Assembly: GCA_008933995.1 (NCBI GenBank)
Contig: WARS01000008.1
Coordinates: 14,533,648 to 14,597,647, forward strand
Source of the DNA: Datnioides undecimradiatus
Taxonomy: Eukaryota; Chordata; Actinopteri; Lobotiformes; Datnioididae
Direction of reading: 5' to 3'
Length of the DNA: 64,000 nucleotides
Shown: positions 36,079 through 47,395 of the stretch, in pieces
How the letters are laid out: every line of letters begins with the position of its first letter
How positions within the stretch are numbered: position 1 is the stretch's first letter
Translations under genes and position numbers: made by a program
Notes under the pieces: model-generated
Told to the model about the DNA's origin: nothing
The model's input: only the letters and a program-made list of their open reading frames with translations
The model's database searches: none

Positions 36079-39000
36079 GTGTGCATACGTGTGTACAGTG
36101 TGCCTGCTCACCATGTGAGAGCAGGCTGACCTTTGCTTTTAGCTGCATGCGACAACCTCTCCAGGATGGAAAAAGCGTGTGTGCATATGTGCGTGCGTGC
36201 ATCTGGGAGTGTCCCTCTCTGTGTGCATCTCACGCATACTTGAGGAAATTGTCAATAGACGACCACGACCAGCTCCTGCCCTCTGAGAGCACATGGTCCG
36301 TATTAAAGCCCGTCAGATGCTGCCGTCTCCCACAAAGGCGCGTTCGCTACCAGGTTCTCCGGTCAAACATCCGCCGTTTTCAGTGGATGTCCTTGGTTAG
36401 GAAATGACATTGCATTTGAAATAGCGCTTCTGACTGGATAATCTCTCCCGGGAGTGTTAGCAGAGACTTCCAAGTTCAATGGGTTTGTGTTCAGTCATGC
36501 AGAGTGTAACAGTGGACTGTGATACTGTAAGGCTGCAATCGATGCATTATTCACATAACTTGGTTTAGCTCCAGAGCTCCAAAGCAGTGCAGCCCTTTTA
36601 AAGATATACAGCACGCCTCAAGGTGGTGAGTTAAAATCAAACTAAAACTTTCCAAGAGTTGCACATTTCTGAAAGCACAAGCTAATGATTCCACACGTTC
36701 TCATTTATAAGTGCACATATAGTCTCTCTGTTAGTGCAACGATGGCTTAAAGATTAAAAACAAGCTTTAAAAAGTACTTTTACTTATTACTATGATTTAC
36801 TTTTTGCTGAGTGCAAAGCTCAGAGTTTAGCCAGGCTGTTGCTGCGCTTCAGGGGAGAGATTTGGTTTAACTGATAGAAAAATCTCTGTATGTATAATAA
36901 AAAATTTAAACACAGCATAACACAAACAAAAAAATCTTTTCACTGCACCCCCAACTGGGCTTTTTTTAAATTTAACATCAAACTTTTCTATCACAGAATT
37001 CCTACATCTTTAATAGTTCGATCCATCTGCTTCTAAACAGGTAGACGATTTGTCTCAAGGGCTGGGCCAGGTTAAGTGTATTGAGGTCAGACAGGATGGC
37101 CTCTGAACAGCGCCTGTTTAATCCCGTGACCTGGTCCAACCAACAGATTAGACCGGCTTGTTGGGGGAAATACTCAGGTCGATCCTGTCGCTCTCTGTTG
37201 GCTGCACTTCAATCACATTCAATATCTCTCTTCCTCTTCCACCCCTCTCTCATATCCCCACTGGCTCGGCAGAAAAGGTCAATACGGCACCGTCACATTG
37301 CTTCATCACCGCGCGGGACTACTTTAAACAATGAGTAATGACGGTAGCGCAGGCAGGATTTTGTAACAGGATGACTTCATGGCATTTACCGAACAAAAAA
37401 AACAAAAAAACAACAACATAAAAGAGCAGACAATATCGTGAGAGACAATGAAACCATAAGCCATGAGCAATTCCATTAAGCGCACTCACATCACAACAGT
37501 TAACACGTCTGCGGCAGGTTGAATAACAAGCGCAGCACACAACTATTTTAATTTAAAAGGGATGTTCCTGTGAAACACCTGCTAGGTGGGAAGACAGCAT
37601 ATTGACTAAAACATCTGAGGCAAAATTACAAGAAAGGTCACAGCAGGTGAACAAAAAAAACACCCAATAACACTTTTTAAAAAAACATTTTTAAGAGGGT
37701 CGCTAATGTCGTCAGTTTGCAAGTTGTCGAAAGAGAAGGCGCAGGATTGTTGCGGCAGCTGCTTCATTGCAGAGCAGCTGCAGGTGTTGGCAGCAACTCG
37801 TCTCTTTGTTGTTTAATAATTTGTGCAGTTGGTTAGGGAAGTGATGCTTTACGGTGAAAGGATAATAGATGAGCTCTAGAGAGGGATGGTAAAACAAAAA
37901 GTAGGGAACTTAAATGCAGCGTTAAGCCCAAAACTAATGATTTGTCAGTAATCGAAAGTGGGACTCGAGAGCCGGGTTTTGTGCTTTATTCTGTGAAAAA
38001 TACAGTAAATCTGTTACACGTCTGGTCTTAGGATCCGTTTGCTGCAAAGAATTTAGTTGGTATATAAGTCAGTTGTGTTGTTTTAAATATTTCTGCCCTT
38101 TGCATGCCACCAAATGAAAAACAGACATTAAAATCAGATTTGTGTTGACATGCTAGTGTGGCGTAAACACCACACGGCTAGAACTCAGAGTTTAAAGTGA
38201 ATTATGCTCAGATTTACATCACATGCAGCAGCATGGGCCCGATTTACATGCCGTGCGTGTATTAAAACCGTTTTTGCATTTTGTTTGTCGTGCAGGTGGT
38301 AGAGAGCCTTTGTTGAGGGTAAACAGTGAGATTAGGCCTGCGCACGGCTGCTAGGTCTATTAGGTCAATCAGCTCTATTAGCTCGCAGCATGCGCGCAGG
38401 AGGATTTGCCTTGTCTTTGTCAGCGTCTCATCAAAACTATACTGTCAATTACTGCTGACACCACCGACAACACAGAGACGGTACCGGCCACAGATATGCG
38501 TCCTCGAAATTAACCTCCCGAACCATAACCTTAAAAATCAAGAGGTTAGGGAGGCCAAAAGACGACGCCTTAAATAGGATTATTTGAAACTGGAGTGTGA
38601 GAAAGCTGTTTTTCCTAATGGGGACTGTCGATGAGTGCGGCTGCAGATTATTACTTAAGTACTTCTTTTCCCTCAGATATGTTCAGGATCTTATAGGACG
38701 TTTACTTTACTGCACTTCTACACAGACACTTAGATCTTAATCTGACATGTTATGTTCATTTACAAGTCACAGGAGGTTTAACTCAGCCTGTGAACACACT
38801 TGTACAACAACAGTAAATTCTTTGTTTGGGCTTTCAGCCTTAGTTAATAGAAATCTTTGGTTACGTGGGTACAACGAGGGACATAGAATTAAACTTATAT
38901 AGACAAATTGGCAAGTTTTATCGCTGCACTGATTTTAGTTATTTTTTACCATTATTGTGTCTTAGGTCTCCCAGTTTTTAAAAAAAGGAAAAGGAAATAT

Positions 39001-39206
39001 ATTTAAAAAAAAAGTATTGTCTTTCCCAAACAAACCAGATTTTAAATGTGATCTGCTGAGTTTGGTTTGTCATGAATCAAGTACTCTGAAACATTTTTTA
39101 AGGAGAAGATGGAATGCGATAAATATATATATAATATAAATAAGAGTATTTGTGCTCGAACTCAGAACTTCATTGGTTTGTGAATACTGTGATCTAACAC
39201 CAGTAA

Positions 39207-39208
<2 letters not shown>

Positions 39209-39252
<44 letters not shown>
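39209..39252. repeat. (TG)22 microsatellite
   Basis: A 44-bp perfect dinucleotide repeat. Confidence 0.95.
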
Positions 39253-39255
<3 letters not shown>

Positions 39256-40316
39256 CTATCATTTATCTAACAGCCCCCCAGTTTCATCCCAGAATATTCC
39301 CTTATGACCAGCTGGTAACCCTGGGTAACCCAGCTCATGTGATTGTGTGAACTGTGAAGGTGGCTGTGTCAGCGACCATGCAGTGAGAGTGTGTGTGTGT
39401 GCGTGTGTGTGTCTGTGTGAGTGAAGTGAAGTTACATGCCCCTCTTGTTGCACATCACAACACTAGAGCCAATATTTCCTGCGCCACAGAGGACACCTTT
39501 GCATCAGCGTGTGCATAAGAAAGCCGGTATGTACTGTATGAGTGTGTTTATGTGCCGTGTGCATTTGCCCTTTGTCCTGGCTGCTATGTGTTCTGGTATG
39601 TAGCTAAAGGTCGGGGCCAGGCGGAGAGCAGGACGCCAGGGGCCCGGTGAAGGGGGAAGCTGTGGCTGGGAAGAGCCACGGAAAGGCCAGCAGCTCTGAC
39701 GAGAGCCGGGATTAGGACGGAGCTGTGAATATCAGAGCAGAACAATGCAGATCCTTGTGCACAGGCTAAAAGATTACAGCCTATAGGACGCAAGAGGAAA
39801 TAATCAGTTAGGGAGCTGTGTATTTCTAATTAAGCAAAGCGCAGGGGTTATTTAAGAGCAGCGATTGATGTGCGCACCTCGGGAATCTGAGCTAATGCGC
39901 AACTCCAGAAACTTCTCGCCCGTCGTTACCCACTTCACAGGACTCCAGTGCAGGCTGTTCCTGAGAATTTTGCAAGTCAGGGCAGCTACAGCACACACTG
40001 GCACATACAAACACACACGTACACACATAATGAGCTGTCCAGCAGTCCTCCTATTGGCCGGAAGAGGTACTGCAGGGTCAAAAGGCCTTTGTCTCAGTGT
40101 TTGGGGAACGTAGACTCTGACCTCTGACCTTTTATGCTTGAGCCTGTGGCCTGCTTTCTGCATGTCAGGGCTGTGTTTTCCTGCATGAACAGACTGGATT
40201 TACACAACACAGACCGTGGATATTGGGTCTTTTCCCTGTTGGTCAGATATAAAAACACTAATATCTGTAACGTGTATTTTTGTTGTGTTTGTTCCAGCGT
40301 TAATCGAAACAAAATC

Positions 40317-40342
40317 TTTTTTTTTTTTTTTTTTTTTTTTTT
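40317..40342. repeat. T26 homopolymer
   Basis: The longest T run in the window. No flanking SINE or LINE sequence recognised. Confidence 0.9.
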
Positions 40343-41205
40343 AACTTTGCGAGACGTGTTGGGGAGGCTGCCAGCTGTTTCACAATCATTTCAGATCTGT
40401 GGCCTACAAGGAAATGTAAAGTATGTGCCAGTGGAAAAGTACAGGATTTAAACACAAAAAAACACGAACACCCGAGTGATCCTGTGATGATCATGATAGA
40501 TACAATGATGTGGCCGCATATAAATACAGACAGAAGACTCTTATACAACCGTAACTTAGCTGCAGCAGCATTGTTAGCTGCTTAGTCAACCGGGTGATTG
40601 TTCAAATTCCACAGACATCTGTAATCTATGAATGAAAGTTGTGTGCACAGCTTTCCTCCATTTTGGTCACTGTGATAAATAAGCCATACGCACAGTTTAA
40701 AAAGTTGAATAGAAGATCCAAATACAAAATCCCTTGAGCCGGGGAGGATATGACCGGCTTGATTTAACTGCTGCCATCTCGCTTATCCTTTTCAAATCTT
40801 TGGAGGAAATATGAGGGATGGACGGGAAATCTTAAGAATTTCACTTCCTGATCTGGTGCAGTAGGAGCGTAAAAAGGAGTGACTGTCATTGTTCTCGTTC
40901 ATCAGCTGTTGGGCCCTGTGAATAGCACGGTGTGGCGAAACCTGGACATCTACCATGCATAAGTAGTAAGTATCACTGATTAGTTAAATCACACACTGAC
41001 TCAGGTGATTTGGACAGGTTTCAGTGACAGACCGCGGAAGCATTGCAACAACAAAATACAAAATTGGAAATAGAAACAACTGAATCACTGACTTTTTCCT
41101 CAGTACAGGTAAAATAATGATTGCCAAATGTTCTACAGCCTACTTTGTGACGTGATGGAGGATGAATTTGTGCTTCACTTCTCCATTAAAATAAAGACGG
41201 GCACC

Positions 41206-41245
41206 ATGTTGTACAGCTTCATCCTTTGTTTCTTCACCTGCTCAG
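41206..41245 (+). CDS. Candidate signal-peptide-like first coding exon, unrecognised
   Basis: An ATG in good context (GCACCATGT) at 41,206 opens MLYSFILCFFTCSG, a short hydrophobic stretch like a signal peptide, ending at a good donor CTCAG/GTAAGC in phase 1. An upstream in-frame ATG at 41,155 would add MEDEFVLHFSIKIKTGT. Signal peptides are often carried on a first exon ending in phase 1. A phase-compatible candidate exon follows at 41,991. I recognise no family; chance occurrence in AT-rich DNA is quite possible. Confidence 0.2.
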
Positions 41246-41990
41246 GTAAGCTGTCAATAATAATAACATTGTCACAACCGGGACATATGTCAACAAACAT
41301 CGCTGGATGACTTCCAAAGTCGATAAAACACGAATGCAAGCGTGACTGATGGTAGAGTCGGAGGCGACTTGTTGTCTAAAGTCGTACAGGGAAGCACCTA
41401 TGACTGGTAATTCGTCAGTTTATGAGTACAGCGGCGGCTGGTGCGAAAGTATTGCCACACCTATTTGTTCAGCACTTTGAGCCTCTGTACTGGTATTTGT
41501 GGCCTGAAGGGAGCAGCTGAAACTCAGTAAGGATGGGCAGATAGTTTGATTCTTAAGACGAGAACAGTTTTCAGAATTTGTGTCAGTGGTTTCAGTGACG
41601 GTTTACGTCATACTGTAGCACGACTTATTCCTGTTAAAGGCTGTAGACATGAATGAAGAGACCAATGACAGTCCAGGAGGAGTTCATATTGTTGTTTAAC
41701 TGTAGGAAAAACTGCCAATCATCTGTTTCATAGAATCAAATTTCCTAACATTGTGTCAAAAACCTATTTATTATTTGCGGTGATCGAAAAAGTTCAAGCT
41801 GTATCAAAGATTTAACAAGTGAGACATGTCATCATTCCCGTCGGGAGCGCTGGAAAGCATCCGTAGGTTGTTTTTCTTCCAAATTCAAAGCAGATGAAAC
41901 CTCCGAAGTCCACTCTGAAAATGTTGGGAAACCTGCTTTTCACAAACGTGTGCATGTGTTTGTGTATTGGTCTGTGATCCATATTTGCAG

Positions 41991-42071
41991 CTGAGGGTCC
42001 AGCCTCTGGGCAGCACAGTGTGCGAACGCCTGCGCCTCTCAGGGAGCACTCCGGCAGTCTTTGTGTTCCCG
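41991..42071 (+). CDS. Candidate exon, GC-rich, unrecognised
   Basis: The acceptor is CCATATTTGCAG and the donor CCCG/GTGCGT, in an island of about 63% GC (roughly 41,990-42,145). Read from phase 0 it is open as LRVQPLGSTVCERLRLSGST... with GC-rich third positions (20 of 27). Read after the phase-1 exon ending at 41,245 it is also open (EGPASGQHSVRTPAPLREHS...), but with ordinary third positions. Two conflicting open frames and no similarity keep confidence low. Confidence 0.15.
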
Positions 42072-44840
42072 GTGCGTGTGCAGGAACAGGGCGCGGCCCA
42101 GAGTCTGCGCAAATTATCTGTGCGTTTGCGCGCAGATTAACCGTACTAATTGTGTGCCTAAGAGTGTAAGAATGTGTGTGTGTGTGTGTCTCCATGGAAG
42201 TGGCCAGCGAGGCTGTGATTCACCGTGTTGCCCTCCACCCTGTCGCTTTCTCTCAGCTTGAGAAATACACACACGTACATACACAAACACAGAGGAGATG
42301 GATACTTAGTGACATGCTGCCTCAATCTGTGTGTGTGTGTGTGTGTGTGTGTGTCATTGGTGTGGGAGGTTTTTCAGATACCTTACATGAAAATACAGCA
42401 ATTTGAAGAACAGAAGTATGTGTCTTGTTTTTAAAGGACTACTCGGTTGATAGTTAGTTAATTAATTAATTTCAGTTTTATGCAAAATATTTGTCACCGT
42501 GCCGACATTTCCCAAACATAAAAAAAAAGAAATACATGATCAGCTGAATTCACTTTAAGGCTCAGAGGCAAAAGCCCTCATCAGGCAACATTATGCTATT
42601 CATCATGTAATTGGTTATTTTCCACTACTTGTCTGTGTGTGTGCGTGACGGTGTGTGTGTGCGTGAGACCTTGCAGCCCTCCACAGTGATCCCCACACGC
42701 CTCTTATTGCATGTTCCTCTTCCTTTAAATCTGCTGGGTCAGCTCTACTTGTCAATCTGCGAGCGGGGAGAGGAAGACGGATCTCTCTCTTTCCCTCTCT
42801 CTCGCTCACGCTCCCTCACCCTCTCTCTTGTTCTCTCCCTCGCCCTCTCTGAGCCTCATTCCCACAGCGGGAGCACAAAAGGTTTACACATACATAAACA
42901 TTATGCTATGTGCGTATATGTTGTGCGTCATGGAAGGAGCCCTCCCCCGTGCGTTATGTATATGAATGAATGGCTTTTACACAGTGAACAGCTCCTCCCC
43001 AGGAAAGCCATGACTGTACTTTCCAGAAATAGTGTATGACTTGCTTAAAGTGGAACTAATGCATCAGCGACGGGTTTCCAAAGGGGCTAAATATGATGGA
43101 GACCAGGGTCTACCTCCTGCCGGCGAGACCGCTTGCAGCTGAACCTGTTCTCAAAGACGCGTGTGCATGCGGTTCAGCAGACTGGCACATTCAATTTCCC
43201 ATGCTACAATGTGCATGCTGCAAATTCAAATATGCATGCGGCTATAAACAAACACACACACACACAAATGCACCCAGACACGCATAGGCAGAGCTGTAGA
43301 GAAAGGTGTAGGCGGTGTGACGCAAGCGTTATGAGTCACTTTGACACAAAGCCTGAATTAAACACACACTATTGTCAAAGTCTTACCTCTCCAACAGGTT
43401 GGATGGATTGCTGCCCTCCCTCCCCTCGCTTGTAGGAATAATGCCCAGAGGTGAGGACACTGACACAACTTTAAATCACCAAACCAGGACCACGTTCAGC
43501 ACAACACCTCTTCTTTCAGGTTTATAGTTACAGACAGGGGTCCAACAATGAAGATTAATCACCTTTTTTTTCTTTATTGTTTTTCCTTTTAAACCCACAG
43601 ATATGATAATGATGTAAAAGGCTGTAACTATAGCAACACAAACCTGTCATCCAAGACAGGCGCCCCACTATATTCCCAGTGTTTCCACAGAGAAGGGAGG
43701 AGGAGCAAAACACCCATTTACCTGCTTTTAGCATTTTTTTTAAAGTATGCTGTCATTAATGTCACAATGACGCTGCTAATGGGTCCACTAACTACCACAT
43801 CTGCAGGGTCACAAGTGATCGTGAGTATTCGAGTATCCTACTATCACATACAAATGTCTCAAAGGGCCTTGGTCTACACGTAAGCAACTATTTCAAATCA
43901 GGCCCGATATGATCAATAGCAGAGGGACCAGCCCCCGCTGCACTGCCGGCCTCCTCCACAAGAGAGCGTACAATCTGTCCGCTGTGCTCGGAGAGACGCC
44001 AAGTACATACCAAACTGTTGCCCAATCCTGTTTGTCACATCAGTGGGAGAAAAAAGACAAAGTTGATACGTACGTTGCAGCACCTTCCAAGAATATAGAG
44101 GCCTTATTTGAATAGAGATAAGACAGCAGCCTTGCCTGATAATCCCTGATGAAACACCTATTCTTCCACGTTGCTCCACCGAGGAAACACGAAGCTGTAA
44201 AGTTATACAATTGCGACCACTGCCAAGGCGCAGTTATGGGATTTTCTATTCGTGCAATTAGTACGGAATAAGGCATTAACACCGGGTAAGGTTTGGGAAT
44301 AATTGCCCCCTCAAACTGCTTGCAGACTTTGTTAGCAAACACTACAGGAGCCTTGGATTACTCACACACTCACATACACACACACAGCCCAGATGGGAGA
44401 CAGATGTTTAATAGACAGGGTCAAGGAGTCCATACAGTAATTGTCTGCTCCACCATTTCTCAGTATTCTCAGTGTTGTTCAGATCACCACATCCACATAA
44501 ATCCAGGAAATTTCCTCTGGAATGGAAACCATGTCCTTCTCTCCTCCACCTATTTGTATTTGTTTTCTTTCTTTCTCTCTCTCTCTCTCTCTGTCGCTCA
44601 CACACGCACATTTTCATTCTGGTCTTCACGATCCGCACAGACATCAGCACGTACGCTTTAGGAAACCAAACAAACATCAGATCCACTTTTTTTTTTTTGT
44701 TTTCGTTTTTGACTCTCTGTTTCTCTGTTTCTCTTTCTTTCTGGATGTTTCTGGAGTCTGCCAGCATTCAGGGAAAGTGCTGATCACGACCGATACACGA
44801 TGCGACAGAGAGATGATGAAACACAAGCAGAGGAGGAGAA
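42072..44840. other. Gene-free stretch upstream of aipl1
   Basis: Holds a (GT)n tract at 42,329-42,354, TC-rich sequence at about 42,780-42,860 and 44,570-44,592, and short CA runs at 43,253-43,266 and 44,376-44,386. Open frames are driven by these repeats. No exon supported. Confidence 0.5.
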
Positions 44841-44845
44841 GTTTC

Positions 44846-44917
44846 TAATCTCATTATCCTTACCTAACCTAATCCCACCAGGGACAACACCTCCGAGTCA
44901 TCCATACCCTTTTATAC
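44846..44917 (+). promoter_or_regulatory. aipl1 proximal promoter: OTX/CRX-type sites and TATA-like box
   Basis: TAATCC at 44,870-44,875 is the consensus bound by the photoreceptor homeodomain factors CRX and OTX5, and TAATCT at 44,846-44,851 is a near match on the same strand. TTTATAC at 44,911-44,917 is TATA-like and lies about 100 bp before the start codon, leaving room for a short 5' UTR. AIPL1 is expressed in photoreceptors and pineal, and CRX control is known for its mammalian gene, which fits. Function of these particular sites is inferred. Confidence 0.5.
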
Positions 44918-45014
44918 ATGTTGCACTCCACGCATCACACGTACAGACAGTCCTTAGATAAACATACATGCATTTATGCTAATATAAGGTGATACCTACC
45001 AATAAAGAAACAAG

Positions 45015-45119
45015 ATGTCGGACATGCAGGACACGCTGCTGCTGGGCTCAGAGGGGATCAAGAAAACCATCCTGCACGGAGGAACAGGAGACATCCCAAA
45101 ACTCACTACTGGGGCAAAG
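45015..45119 (+). CDS. aipl1: aipl1 exon 1
   Basis: Encodes residues 1-35, starting [20 protein letters not shown] and ending TTGAK. Donor AAAG/GTAGCT, phase 0. Three residues longer at the N-terminus than human AIPL1 when aligned on the [12 protein letters not shown] motif. Confidence 0.94.
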
Positions 45120-47363
45120 GTAGCTTACTTTAGGCCTTCAGTGCTTTGTTTACACTCTGATAAATCTGAATCATCACTGATAGCTCACACCGAATCTGTC
45201 TGTGCGTTCACTTTTTGGACTTCAAGCTAACTTTGCTCTCATTCATTACAGTATACAGTATGCAGAGTCCACAGCTGCGCTTTGCAGCCCATTTACTGAG
45301 CAGCTAATACGTCTGATTACTCTATTTCAGATACTGGATGATTAAAAATGTATGTTTGTTTTAATTGTCTAAATCAAAATAGAGGCTATAATAGAAATGA
45401 ATAAAAACATAATGCACTTCACTATTCTGTGCTAAGCATCATATAACATGTTTTTTTTTTCAGTACGTGTGGTAGTAAGTTAGTAGAATAGTTGAAAAGC
45501 ATTGAAAGATTAAGAGAATATCAATACAGAGGCTCTATTTTATGTGCCTGTGTTTGAATATTATATAGATTTGACTTAAAACATGGCAGGTGTGCTATTT
45601 TCTAATGTAATATATAATGTATAATCAAATTTACAGGATAGAATATGTAACACAGGATCAATTCGACAGTGTGTTAAAGGGGCATTCAATAAGTAACAGA
45701 CTAATCACAAGATCCGTTATCTGTCCGCTGAAACATGCAGTCGTGATCTCTTCTGTCATGGTCTGAAGGGGTTTCTGTTTAACATGCGTGGCTTCATTAC
45801 TTGGGATTTGTAGATTTCATTTTCCAGCCCATCTGAGACATTTTTCAGCCTTTATGGTTGAACTTGACGGGTGAAGTGAGGCAAAATGATGTTATTCCCG
45901 CCGGCAGCCAGTAGAGGCTGACAGAGGACATGCATCAGTCACAGGCGCTTTAATGAGAACAGTATTTTCAGAGCTTACGCTTAGAATACACTTAGAATCA
46001 GCTGCGTCAGGTTTGGTGAATTCAGTCTAACCTTAACAACGCTGTTTCATAACGCGTGTTTAACCGGGAAAAGGAAAAGGATCTGCTTTTACTTTTCGAG
46101 CTCATTCTCCAGTTTGGATAAAGTTTGATTCATGAGTCAGAACTAGTCGTTTCTGGTGATCCTAGTATTTGAAATCGTCCCGTTTGTGTAAAATCTGTAT
46201 CTGCTTGTTCTCGGACTGAATATGAGGCCACAGTTATCATGAAATATGCAAGACGCTCGTGAAAGAGCAACAAAGTTCTGTTTCACTGCCTTTCAACGTT
46301 ATACAACAATGCAGCCTCAGCATGCCTGACCCTCCTCGTGTCTAACTGAGCTGTGATGTAACTGATGTTTTGTGGTATTTGTGATCTCGTGCACTTCCTG
46401 TTTGACCATTTCACGTCACAGTAGCTGCCACGTCTCTGCAGCAAGTCTCAAAAGTAGTCTATCCTCAGTTTTTATCTGCACAGCATCGTTATTAAAAAGC
46501 AAGCATCACGTTGTCTTTTCTGTCAATATGACTCATTTTTACTCCAGGTGACTTTTCACTTCCGCACCCAGTTGTGTGATGATGATCGTACGGTGATAGA
46601 CGACAGCAAAGTGGTGGGAACGCCCATGGAGATAGTGATCGGCAACATGTTCAAACTGGACATCTGGGAGACCCTTTTGTCCTCCATGAGGATCGGCGAG
46701 GTGGCCGAGTTCTGGTGTGACACCATTGTGAGTGCGGAAGAACACGTGTTGGTTTGTGATTTAATATGTTCGTGTGTTACCGCGTTTTTGTTTTGGAGCA
46801 CAGTGCATCCCGGTCCTCTTCTGTTAGGTCTGATCGCTCACTTCGCACAGGATGACGTCACACTGCAGATGTGTGGAGTTATCGACTCTGCTTTCAATAA
46901 AGAGCAGCAGGACGACACAACGAGACAGCTCATGTGCTCTAGTTATACATTTAAAGCCTGAACACACAGCGGCAAAGCCTAGAGTCCTCTCTGCCGTCCA
47001 TGAAATTGACATTAAAACCCAGCAGTTGCCAGATTATAAGAGAAAACTTACAAACACTCACATAATAATAATAATAATAATAAATAACAAAGGTGGATTA
47101 TGACAAAGATTGATTTATTAAACCCACTGACTCACTTTCAGTTTAGTTTGACTCTAGATTCCCTGTGTTGTTCTCTGTGAGCAGTGTTTTGTCTTCATGA
47201 ATGTTGTCTCTGTGTGACCTCTCCCTGTTGTGCACAGATTGCTGATATATAAACATATATACATACCGGGGACAGGTGTTATGAAGCAAACATACTTCCT
47301 CTGAGTATGTGTTGATGCATGGTGTGTGTTATGTAATCTATAATGTGTACAGTCTGCTCAGTG

Positions 47364-47395
<32 letters not shown>

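Larger units (their letters stand above)
35474..41100. other. Gene-free stretch with microsatellites
   Basis: No supported exon. Contents: a (GATA)n array at 36,001-36,078, a (TG)22 at 39,209-39,252, GT-rich sequence around 39,390-39,420, and a T26 run at 40,317-40,342. Open frames are short and overlap repeats. Likely intergenic DNA between the mir-22 host transcript and aipl1. Confidence 0.5.

Noticed and set aside
35697-36202. Minus-strand ORFs with Leu-Ser-Ile-Tyr repeats
   Set aside because: Translation of the (GATA)19 array. No protein features outside it.
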